Assembly: GCA_035041965.1 (NCBI GenBank)
Contig: JAPYMA010001261.1
Location: 100,298 to 164,297 of the forward strand
DNA length: 64,000 nucleotides
Reading direction: 5' to 3'
Origin: Anisakis pegreffii
Taxonomy: Eukaryota > Nematoda > Chromadorea > Rhabditida > Anisakidae
Positions 10,744-21,900 of the stretch are shown in pieces. A program made the position numbers and the translations under genes. Numbering within the stretch: position 1 is the stretch's first letter; each line of letters opens with the position of its first letter. Under the pieces are notes generated by a model. The model saw only the letters and a program-made list of their open reading frames with translations. It was not told where the DNA came from and searched no databases.

Positions 10744-13624
10744 ATGGACAGCAATCAAACATTGGCAATGAGCAATCGACGAGATGCACACATGCAAGAA
10801 TCGTCTTCTTGCACTGAATCCGATGTGCTTACCAATTCGAAAATTCCACCACCATCACAAAAAGTGATTCTGGTCGCGTCAGGTATGGACGATGAGATGG
10901 AATCGCATGCAATCAACTTGGCAATTGAAGCCATTTCAATGTAGGTTTTGTGTATTCCAGCTTGCAATTACATGCATAATTTCATTCATATTTAGTGTTT
11001 CAAACAATACATGAATAGAGCATCTTATTCATATTCAGTTGTTTGATTCATGTTCTTTTGAGTTTTTAATGAACTCATCATATGTGCCAGTTTCAGTACA
11101 GCAAAAAAAGTTTCCGCTGAATGATTAGTTTCGCTATTTTTTGAAAGCGATTCAGACGTTTCATTCTGATAATTTGCACTCATCTCACATCACATTAATA
11201 AAGTAGCGTTGATCACTTCGTAGAAATGCGGTAGCTGAATGAAAAAAAATAGTTAAACAGCATCGCAAAGCGCACCATATGAATTGAGTTCAATTTCAGA
11301 TTCCCCGGTGAGAAGATGAAAATAGCGAAGTATATCGCGAATGCGTTCGAAGCCAACTATGCATCGTTGTGGCATTGTATTGTGAGTGATGGTCATATGC
11401 GTTTCTATGTGCGCTATGATGCCGATAATCATATCTATTTTGCTATCGGTCAACTATCGATATTTCTGTTTCGATTGCACCGTTCCAAGCCTCGTGCCGT
11501 GCTCGCTCGTCTTGTTGCACAACGACGAATGTCCGATGTTTTCGTCAAAATCGATTCACCACGAGACGACGTTCGCGTTATGAGCTCTGGAATGCAATTG
11601 CACATGCAACATTACGCAATACGAATAACCGATGATGCCATTAATGAGTAGGTGACTGAACACTTAGTTCACGGTTATTATTTAGCAGTAACATTCATTC
11701 TATGGGGGTAGATGAGTAGCCCAGAACTGGTTTCGTTTGGAATCGCCAAATCAACAATCCAAGTTAGAATTTCACGAAGACAGACGATTTTCAACGCTGT
11801 TCTCGTTAGCTGCGCGGAAAGAAGAATGTCACTGAGGGGGAATGTGATATTAAATGATATTTTTAATAAGAGAGGGACGTAAACTCCAAATGAGTTGCTG
11901 TATTTGATGACAATGAATAAACGAGTAACATTCGTTTATGTTGATCAGTTCTGAAAAGGTGGCGAGAAAAATAGCTGATTCCTTTGATGGAATGCAAATA
12001 TGCGAACAATTCAACTTATCTGGTGAGCTCACGCTTATATTAAGCGTTCTCGCACATTGTAATGTTGCCAGAGATCTCCGTCGCAATCGACTCAACGGAA
12101 TCCTGATAATTTTTCATGTAGTTGCTGAAATGCACCCATATGGAATCGCTTTGAAAACTTTTTTAATCATTTCATGTTTCCTAACGAAAAGATGATCATT
12201 GCACATCGCATAACGACACGATTCGAGTTGAAATACGGTGGAAATTGGCACTGCGTAGTGAGCGATGCGAGTCTGGGCTATGAGGTACGACACGACCGCG
12301 AAGATCACATGTTCTTTTCGGTAGGACATCTGACAGTTTTGATATTCCGTGAGATGGATCTGCCACCCATCACAACAGCCATTCAACAACCACCTAAGCG
12401 GAAAATCTCCACTTCGATGCAATTCCCGACGAGAATCATTTCGTCGGGCATGAATATGGAGTCACAGCAATTTGCAGTCAATGTTGCTGTCAAGGGAATC
12501 TTGATGAAGTAAGCTGATGTTTCGTTTGGAATGGACGCTTCAAATCCATTTTTTTTCTTTTGAAACCGAAACTATTCGCATTTCAACAGCAGGTGATAAC
12601 AACCGTCAGTAGGTGATAATCTAAACGAGGAAGACGTTGACGAGCGATTTGGACCGAAATAACGTTCAGTAGGTAACCCTAAAGAAGAAAGTATATTTTT
12701 GTGGTGTTTTCGCAGCTCCTCTTGCAAAACTTTCCCTTCCAAACTAAATGCAAATATAAATGCCTGTTACTTAAGCGGATCACTGACATTTGTGTATAAT
12801 TTTGAGTCCAGAAAACACATTCTTTCACGACTTCATTATTCTGTACAAACAGTGAATGATGAATAAAGCAATGGCTATGCCATTCAGCATGTATTTATTT
12901 ATGTAAGCGTTTGCAGAGAAAACAAAAATGAGTCCAGTCATTTAGCGGAGTTTTTGGTTTCGCACTTTGACGAGCGCTTTGGACCTCATTGGTATTGTTT
13001 CACAGCCGATCGAGCACTGGCATTCTATACACACTACGATCCGAATAATTACATTCACCTACGAGTGGACTTGTACACGTTTCTACTCTTCAAAGTGGCT
13101 CCATCGCAGTTATCCATCCATGCCAATGTGAAATCGTCACGCAACGAAGCCGTTACACCGCTGGACGGCAACACAATTGTTGTTGACCTGATTGAGAGGA
13201 ACAGCAAACGGACTCAAATAATGGCCAGTGATATGCCTGAGAGTATGAAGGAAAGAGCAGAAGTGCTTGCAGCAGAAGCTGTTAAAAGGTGAGATTTATG
13301 ATAGGTAAGCTGGATGAATTGAACTCTGCAGAGAATTGATGAGAGTGTTGAATGTTGAAATGATGTAAAAAGACGAATAATGAATTAGGTTGTTGTTGCT
13401 GATTTTGTAATTTGTATGTAATTTGCAGGTTTCCTGACGAGCGAATGCTGTGTGCGCACTTCATCATGACCAGATTTGAAGCTGAATTCGGTCCGCCATG
13501 TCACTGTGTTATAAGTGATACGAAAATTGAATATGGTTTCCACGAATGTAATCATTACTATTGCTACTTCATGATTGATTCACTGTATATATTCCTTTTC
13601 CAAAATGATGTTTCGTCAGATTGA
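10744..13624 (+). CDS. Protein with four tandem LC8-type dynein light chain domains
   Basis: Proposed exons: 10744-10940, 11300-11647, 12176-12508, 12917-13288, 13429-13624; about 481 residues ending in TGA. Four LC8 (DYNLL) domains lie at roughly residues 41-124, 157-240, 268-352 and 391-476. Each shows the helix start SGM or SDM, then the strand motif, for example WHCIVSDG and HIYFAIGQLSIFLF in domain 1. Each domain is split by a phase-2 intron at the same point, just before FPxE/DK/R or its equivalent. LC8 proteins normally have one domain of about 90 residues and act as dimeric hubs that clamp short linear motifs in dynein intermediate chain and many other partners. Here four copies are covalently linked by basic or disordered linkers of about 27-40 residues. 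Domains 3 and 4 are divergent. The acceptor of exon 3 reads TTTCAT instead of TTTCAG. The ATG lies two bases after an AG. Confidence 0.8.
12170..12176 (+). other. Abnormal 3' splice site of intron 2 in the four-domain LC8 gene
   Basis: Phase and homology place the start of exon 3 at 12176, where every other acceptor in this gene has TTTCAG or TTGCAG. Here the sequence is TTTCAT. No AG lies between the nearest upstream in-frame stop (about 12126) and this point, so no other ordinary acceptor keeps the frame. Alternatives are an assembly error, a disabled exon, or separate translation from the ATG at 12174. Confidence 0.65.
12634..12666 (+). pseudogene. Relic of an LC8 exon inside intron 3
   Basis: The stretch TGACGAGCGATTTGGACC differs by one base from the matching part of exon 4 at about 12967-12984 (encoding DERFGP) and is followed at once by a stop. 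It looks like a fragment left by local exon duplication. It is short, so chance or gene conversion is possible. Confidence 0.45.
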
Positions 13625-15327
13625 AAATTTGTGATACGTGATGATAAATCTTCATTTAAGCATATCGTTCTTCTTTTCGCTTAATTGAATTGGTCGCATT
13701 TTGCGGTTGCAAGATCAATTTTGCAGTTGTGACTGATTCACATTTTGCAGTTAATGTCAGAATTGGAATTGTTAGATAGAATTGATAACAAAATAACGAT
13801 AAAACATTAGCTTTCGCCAACAAAAAAAAATTTTTAAGTTCAGCTCTCACATTAAAATAAATCATCAATCTCTGTTGGTGCTAATTTTCACAACAACAGC
13901 TTGATCTGATGCTTATGAATGCTTCGAGAATTCACAAGGTAAGTAAGTAAATGTGTTGCACAGTTGGCTGTACAATACACGTACTGCTCGACTATCTCAA
14001 CAGATGTTTTGCTAGGGTGATAAAACATCTCGAAAAAAATATTAATGATCTGAGCAAGCAATCGTTGATATGGAGAGACTATCAGGAGTCGACTAACGAA
14101 AAGCATAAGGATATGGTGAGAGATTGATGCAAAATGAACGAGATAAATGAGTATATCAGAATTGCTTGATGTGAACCTATTACATCGTCGTTATCATTAT
14201 CATCAAACTCACATTCACTTCTGCATTCCTCTTCTTCACTCCTCTCAAAGTGTGCTGCAAGCAACTGCTGTCCATTCCAGCAAAACAAACAATCACATAA
14301 AAAATATTTCTTTGAGGCATTTTTGCGTTCAGTCCGAAGATTTATTCGCAACTCATTCACTAGACTCGTTTCATTCGGTGATTCACTCACTCATCGTCAG
14401 TGTTGATTGCCACTGACCAATTTGATCGCTGTGTTGATCGACGACAATTCATCAGAATTCTCTCTTCATTAGTGCAATTTGCTCATTGTTTTCAAACTTT
14501 GTTCAATATCTTCGAAGCATGCAAATTTTTGCATTGTTTCGATCATTCATCGGTAATTTCCCATAGAATTGCACGATGAAATTCGGTTCAAAATTGCTAA
14601 TTTCACGGATTAGCGTCGTTATCCTACATTTTGCACGGCGCTCTAAACGGAGCCGAATGTGTTGTGGTTTGGATGGGCAACGAATTGTGGAACTTTATTT
14701 GAGATCCGGATTTTGTCTAAGTGGAGCACAAAAGTTTACTAATGCTGGATTTGATACGAGAAAATTTATAGCTGATTCACGGTATTGACTTAGCAATAAA
14801 CTGACAACCAATTTGTTTGCACTAATCAGTTTCGATCAGCTGCCATCTTCCCATCTTTAACGTCAAGATTTTCATCGTTCTAAGCCATTTCTCAGGAGTA
14901 GATCGTCGTTATTCATGATTTTTCAAACAATCACGAATCGCATGTAATGTTGTTGACGGGATATGAGAACATAGTGAATCCACCCGACAGATAATAGGTG
15001 TTTGTTGTGTGAAAGTTGTTGTCAGCAAGTTGTTTTGATGAAATGTGATAGTGAACACTGCTGCTGTGAACAATCGACTTTCGAAAGACGTAAACAAATT
15101 CATTAAGCGATCAGTTGAATCGGTGCAAATGCATTCGATTGTGAATGTTAAACAATAAACAATGAAATCAGGTGTTCTCCTCTCTAAGATCATCCGATAA
15201 GATGTAATACTAACTCAAAATATGCTCATTTGATACGTGCAATTAGAAGAGTTATTCGAGCGGATGGATGCCTTTGTTGGACTAGTCATTGTTTATCAGT
15301 GTCTAATGAATGATTTGTTAAGGTGAG
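13625..15327. other. Spacer between the two LC8 genes
   Basis: No gene is supported. Frames at 14082-14416 (both strands) and 14576-14788 (70 codons, basic, Cys-rich) match nothing I know. A possible polyadenylation context, AATAAA, occurs near 13856, about 230 bases after the upstream stop. Confidence 0.4.
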
Positions 15328-17089
15328 ATGGAATTAGGCGACGAAATCATTATCTCTCCCAGCGCTGAAATAGGCGACGTAAGACCATCGGAGGTAGCAG
15401 CCGCAGAAGCTGGTGGTGATGTGAAACCGTCTGAACCAGAAGGCAGCGATCAACCGCAACCAAAAGCAGAAGCTGCTGCAGCAAGCGCTGGAGGAACTGA
15501 GCAAGGGCAACCCATTGTACAGGAGAAGGAGACGACCCACGAAACACCGGTTGCCGAGCCTGAACCAAAGCCGGAATCTCAGCCAGAGCCCGAGGCAAAA
15601 CTAGAACCACGACCCGAACCAGAGCCTCAACCCAAGCAGGAACCAGAGCCTCAACCCAAACAGGAGCCAGAGCCTCAACCCAAACAGGAGCCAGAGCCTC
15701 AACCCAAACAGGAGCCAGAGCCTCAACCCAAACAGGAGCCAAAGCCGCAACCCAAACAAGAACCGGAAGCTCAACCTAAACAGGAACCTAAACCTCAGCC
15801 TAAACCAGAACCTAAGGTATCTGATGCTGAGCAGGAAAAAGAGCCAGCTCAGCAACCAGAAGCTAACAAGGAGAAACGTGAAGCTGAGCAGCCACGCCCT
15901 CCACCCACAGACGAAGCGACAGCTGTAGTGCCTGAAGCGACGCCGGCTGGTGCAACTGAAGGCGGCCATATTCCTCCAGCCACTGCTAGTGAACAGCCAC
16001 CAGTGCTTAAGGAACGCCAGCAAGAAGTGCCTGAGCCCGAGCCGTTACAAGCACCCGAACCGATAGTTGAACCGTCACAACCGCCACATCCCTCTGAACC
16101 TGAACCACAACAGGTACCAGCTCAACCAGAACCCCAGCCCGAGCCACAACCCCAGCCCCAACCGCAACCCGAACCGGCGGAACCCGCTCAGCCAATACCT
16201 GCCCAACCAGTCCCAACCGAACCACCCGTTCAACCCACTCCAGCTGCTCAACCTTACCCTACTCAGATGCAACCAGCGCCAGCGCCGGTAGCAGAGCCAC
16301 AGCCTGATCAACCCCAGCCCCAACCTCAAACCCAACCTGAACCTGAGCCTCAACCTCAACCCCAGGAACAACCTCAACCCACACCACAGTGTCAACCCCA
16401 GCCAGCACCTGCTCAACCAGCAATGGCCACGCAAATTCCAGGTGCTCAAATTGTTTCTGCTGGTATGCCACCCGATATGCAACAGTATGCAGTGAGTTTG
16501 GCTCAGGAAGCGATTGCAAAGTAATCTTTTTCGCTTGTTTTCTACTTATTTTTCACATTGTAGTGAGTTTGAGTTAGTTTGTTGTTACAATAATGATGAG
16601 GCAATCAGCAGTTGACAGTTGGTGAATAAATGTAAATTTTTAGATTCACGAAAGTAATAAGCTTTTCTAATGGTTTGCGATCAAGAAACAATTTACCATT
16701 AGTAAAAGAACTGTATAAGCGTCCCAACAGAACGTCATGCCTTGTCTTTTTTGAATGTATGTCCCAAATATCTCCCGTAAGTGCTTACCAATGATGGGAT
16801 TCATATTCAATTTCTTTATTGCATCTTTTAAGCGTAGCTGAATTTATTCCATTGAAATGAACGGAGTTTATGAGCCATGCTGAATTTCAGTCCTGAACCC
16901 AATCAGATCATGCGTATTGCACAGCATATCATGAGTCATTTCGAGCAAAAGTACGGTCCCATATGGCACTGCGTGGCAAGCGATGGCCAACTGGGATTCA
17001 TGGCTCGTTATGATCCAGCGGCACACATTTATTTCGCTGTTGGTAATATAACAATATTCTTATTCAAGCAACAACAGCAAGATGCTTAA
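15328..17089 (+). CDS. LC8 dynein light chain with a long Pro/Glu/Gln-rich N-terminal tail
   Basis: Two exons, 15328-16520 and 16891-17089, join in phase 2 to give about 463 residues. Residues 1-370 are low-complexity and probably unstructured, rich in P, E, Q, A and K. Residues 98-161 are eight repeats of PEPQPKQE or close variants, and later stretches are looser PQ-rich runs. The C-terminal part (about 374-458) is one LC8 domain: [12 protein letters not shown], then [12 protein letters not shown] and [15 protein letters not shown]. Its intron sits at the same place and phase as in each domain of the neighbouring gene, so the two are probably related by tandem duplication. The first exon is clearly richer in G+C than its surroundings. 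The tail could act as a flexible tether or spacer for a motif-binding hub; that is inference. The FPEEK motif normally after the intron is here PEPNQ. Confidence 0.85.
15619..15810 (+). repeat. Coding minisatellite, eight 24-bp units
   Basis: Units of the type CCAGAGCCTCAACCCAAACA plus GGAG follow each other in frame. Units 2-5 are nearly identical, while units 1 and 6-8 carry substitutions (KPQPKQE, EAQPKQE, KPQPKPE). The central identity suggests recent expansion, and unit number may vary between individuals. Confidence 0.9.
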
Positions 17090-18584
17090 GTCAGAGTAAT
17101 AGGTGGAAGAGTCCTCGTTATCAATGTGTTCCTTGCTGGTGATAATTCATCACCTCAATACCACTGGAACGTTATGACCAATATTGCTTCTTCATGACAG
17201 TTGCGGTAGTGGAGAAGCGTATTGATTTGCTATTTTTGCTTCCATCAACTATTTTTTCTCATTACCGTTTAATGTGTTTGCTCATTATTAAATCTTATGC
17301 GCTTTCACATAACATTGTTTTTTTTTTTGCGCCTATTTGTGGGTGTTTGAAGTTTATTGTAAGTTTTGAAAGCTGATGGCTGTCATTCAATCATCACACG
17401 TTTATAAAACTTTATTAATCGAAAGCGACAGAACATTGCAACTGATTTTTGTACACTGCATAGAATACACATGAAACATATTAATTGTCATCATCGGCAG
17501 AAATTCTTTTGGAAATACAAAAATGTGTGTAATTATTATCCGTCACCGTTGCGCTCGACAATATGAAGTTGTTGGTTAATTTCGGTTCGGAAACGATGGA
17601 GAATAGGCAAACAAGTGAAGAACTGCGTAAAACAGCTCGGATTTTAATTTCCAAATGCATTCGTTATTGCTTTATCCACTTTTCACTAGATCGTGGTTGT
17701 ACTAAATTCATGATTACAACAACAGCTGTTGAGTGGCTGAATAGAAATATGCGGTTGAGTTGATCCTGAACGCACACCTCCATCCACTATTCTCACCTGT
17801 GCAATCCAACTTCGAGGATAAATCACGTTTCTGCCGTCTTGTACGGATACCTGAATATTGTCATGCCGCTTTTATACACGATTTTAGCTGGAGAGCAAGT
17901 GGGAATGCATTGAAATGGTGTGTTTGATTTGAGTGAAAAATTAGACTGATGCTATTTTTGGGAATTAGTTTTTGAGGTGTATTGTAAACAAGTGCTTTAA
18001 AATGCTAACAAGTGAGATGTAGGTTTGTTTACATCATTTAATATTATGATCGAAATCGCCATTTTCACGCAAAAAAACACTTGTTATTACAATTTACGTC
18101 GCCCATTAAAATGATATGAAATCGTCTGCTAGACTATCCAAAAATTGTTCGATTCACTGTTTAGGTTGTTGTCACAATGAATCTGGCATCCTTTTGAGAA
18201 ATGAATTCAGCCAAATTCTGCGATGTTTTAAGTGCAGTTGGGTCAATCGAAATTGCTTTATTTATCCTCAATTTGATCGACCAAATGAGTGAAAGTGATC
18301 AAACAGTTGAAACATGGACGGAACAAACAACTGCATAAAATAGCACTCAATGAAAACAGATAGTGTGCGGTGATAAGGAAGTAATTCTCGCATTAAACAC
18401 TTCGAGAGCATATTCGATGCATCGCTGCAACAACGCTTACTTGATTGATTGTCAAATCCTCACAACCGCTATCCGCCTCTAAATCCTCATCCAATTTGTG
18501 CGTTTCGTTCGAGGTCGGTGAGTTCATTTCTGAAATTAATCACCTCATTCCAAAAAAAAAAAGAAGGCATCGATGTAAAACTGA
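17090..18584. other. Intergenic stretch
   Basis: I see no supported gene. A 67-codon frame at 17563-17763 (ATG start, basic, one Cys cluster) is unrecognised and could be chance. Confidence 0.4.
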
Positions 18585-18836
18585 ATGAAAATGGAAGAAA
18601 ATTGTCGACTAAGTGGACGGAACAAAACTGAGAAAATGCAAGGTGCTGGAGATGGGAAGATGAATGAGAAAACGAACGCTTCGGAAACGATGACTCGCTC
18701 AGCACTCGAAGATCACATTCGCTTGGCCAGCCCGCAATGGAAGCTGACTTCAGCGGTTGCCAAACGGCTGGAACCGTTGAAGCGTCTGCAAAAAAAGAAA
18801 CGCTCTAGAATCCATGAACTCAAATGTGACACGTAA
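18585..18836 (+). CDS. Small basic hypothetical protein, 83 codons
   Basis: I do not recognise this frame. It begins with ATG, reads MKMEENCRLSG, and ends in a strongly basic segment around LEPLKRLQKKKRSR. Codon use is less A+T-biased than in the flanking DNA, which favours real coding. It converges with the receptor gene on the other strand, their stop codons being about 90 bases apart. There is no signal peptide or membrane segment. It could be the last exon of a longer gene or a chance frame. Confidence 0.3.
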   Translation: MKMEENCRLSGRNKTEKMQGAGDGKMNEKTNASETMTRSALEDHIRLASPQWKLTSAVAKRLEPLKRLQKKKRSRIHELKCDT

Positions 18837-18928
18837 CGGTGTCGATATTAGATAGCATGATCTCATGTGCACATATAATTTTGCTTCTTTTTTTTTTTGA
18901 AATCAACATATCGCTTCATTTTGCTCAA

Positions 18929-21900
18929 TCACTGCCACTGACCATGTTCAATGTAATGTTTTTTATCGAGAACTCTCGTCAATCTTGCATTGGTGCCGTT
19001 CGCTGTTGTCTCAGTGACGAAAGCGTCATCATTCAATGAATTTTGAGTCATAATCATGCACTGCTGAGTCCTCGTATTGGTAATGGGATCCCTACGACCA
19101 CATTTACAGCATTCGTATAGGCAATTTTTACGCATCTTTTTAACAGTTAACCTGAAAGTGATCACCTCCGAAACTGACTAGAAGAGTATTCATTTGAATG
19201 CGATTCGATCGCAATTTACGATCAAAGAAGCGATTTCAACAAGCGAAAATCATAAAAACAACGAAGATTGAATGTGACAAATGTTGAAGTGAAAAAAGAA
19301 ATAGCAATTAACTTAAAACATGAATTGTGGACAACTCACATGAACACTTCTCGATATTCCGTACTGAAAATTAAGTAGATAAGGCAATTAACAGACGAGT
19401 TGAAGATGACTAGAAAATTGCTGCCATCGGTAAGAAAATTGAGCAATAGTGTATCGGGCTCGAAGAACGTTTCAATTATGTTCACTATCAAAGCCTGAAA
19501 TTCATCACTGCTGGACGTCTGAAGCAAAATTGTCAGCTGTGATCGATATCCGGAGCAACCGATCGGAAATCTGTCATAAGCACGCTCATAATTCCACTTG
19601 AATTCTTCTCGCCTATGTCAAAAACTTGTCGCGCTTTATGCGGATAAACAAAATCATCGATGTGCTTCAATTTTTGAAGAGTTGACTGATGAGCACGTGT
19701 TGTTTTCGTTATTCGAACGCTTGATACGAGAACAATTTGATATGATACATGCAAAGTCCACTCAGCTAGTCAGCGATGATTGATGCGATTTGAACGCAGT
19801 CATGCTAAGCGCTCTTCAAAGAGGCACAAAACAAGGAAGGATGTGATATTGACGAAGAGGATCACTTTCAACCAGTCAATCATATTCACATCAAATATCG
19901 TCGAATAACAGATCTCAAGAGAGGTGGAAAAACATACCAAAGTCAATGGCTTAAAAAACTAATTTCTTTCTTGTAAAAAACTTTGCAGGAGATCTTGCAT
20001 TCAAAATGCTTTCTTCACGGAATTTTCAGGCCCAAAGCATTAAGCAATATTGCAGTTACGTGCCCACTACTATATGAAGGTACATTTCAAAATGTTGTGT
20101 CACTGTTATAATTTTTCAAGAGTGGTTCTGCAGTGAATTATAGTAGACGGATGTGAAGTTATGTTCCATTAGCTGCTCTTCATATGGACGGATTCACACA
20201 ATTGGTGTGCACAATCTATTTCAGATACCTACCAGAGTATTGCAGCATAGAAAAAGCACCACGACCATAATCATTGTGATCGTACCATCAGAAGCACCCT
20301 GCGCGTTATTCGCATCCATCTTCAGCGGTTGTTTCTCGGATGAACTCTGCAGTGAAGCGCGCCTTGTCAAGCCTTAAATGGATGACTCATTGCCTGTGTC
20401 AATCGTATTTGCAGACTGTGAAGACAATTTCCCTAGGTATCTGGTCTGGCTTGGAAAACTGCACTTCTACGATTTTTTAAAAGTTTTATTGGAAGTTATC
20501 TTGCAATTTCTCTAATCCTTTGTGGTTTGCTCAAGGTGATTAATGTTTATCAAGAGCAATTGCTGGGCATTGGTAAATAATGTGTGATATTCGCCTTTTC
20601 GCTTAAGGAAAATGAGTTGTCAATCAAATGGAGACGTTCCTTATCGGTTGATTCGTTGCTCTCGTGTGACATTCAATAACTGACGTCTTTCGGTTTCTGA
20701 CATCAGAATGTCTTCATTCGTATTCTCACAATCAGATACACTAAGATGATATGGAATGCGTTGAGATCATGAATGCGATAAATCAAAATTCATCGAACAA
20801 TGCGTGGCGCATCACAGCAAAAACTGTTGGGGCATTTGCTTTTGGTTCGTAATAATGTGGTGCACGAAATCAGCATCGATACGTTGCAAATACTAATGAG
20901 TTTTTGATTTTTGATTCCGAAAAGCACAAACAACATCAGTCAATTCCTAAGTGAATGGATGCGAGAAGTAATTCAGTTTATCTCACAAGTGATTTTTTTC
21001 AAGTCGTATCCGGAGAAGAGGGAATTTCAATGAATTGAACAAAATGAATCAGTTAATCCGGACAGAGGATACGGACTCGATTGTGTCATTTTCCATGTTG
21101 TAAAAAGTAATTGTTGGATATAGGGAAATGCAGTAAGAGTCTCGGAAATAGCATAAGGAGAAAGCTTGTCATTTTCGAACACTTTTTATGCAATCATGAA
21201 AATTTTCGATTTCTATACTCGAAAGATGAGAACATTGTTGTATCCTCCCTCTGGAACAACTGATTCATTTTCCTCAATTTATTGAACTTCCCTCCTCTCC
21301 GGATATGACTTGAAAAACCGTCTGTGAGCTAAATTGAATTACTTCCTGTATTCATTCATTTCGGAATTGGTTGATAGTGTTTGTGTTTTGCCTTCTAGGA
21401 TCCGCCAGTTTAACATTTCATATGATCACATTTGAGATCAACGCAGAGCATGACGACCCAAGTGCCATGCCTTTGCGCTACTGGATTAGAAACTATCGTT
21501 GTTCTCATCATTTACTTGCTATCGCACTCTTACTGATTAACAGGAAGACGGAATAAATGCTATAAACTGAATATTATGAAAGCGAGTCATCTCTATGTTT
21601 GTTATGAGTAACCAGAGAAGCGACTGGTTCGCTTGAAGGGCATGAAAATATGTCGATCGCATCTTTGATAGCAGATAAAACTTAGAAATCTTTTATAATG
21701 AAGAATTTATGCGAGCATATCATTTCCGAATGTGAGGAAAATCACATACGGCTAGTATTCGATTATATTTGCAGATAGATTTTTTCAATTGAGTAGAATC
21801 GAAAGAGCTGAAGATCGGAGGGTTGACTAGTTTAATAGTAGAATATTGCTGCTAGCGACCGTTCACTGTAATTGTAGAGCATAGATTGTAAAGAATTAAC

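Noticed and set aside
15334..16519. Several long antisense or shifted frames opposite the Pro/Glu/Gln repeat region
   Set aside because: Repeats of 24 bases keep all frames open; only the plus frame joins the LC8 domain with correct phase.
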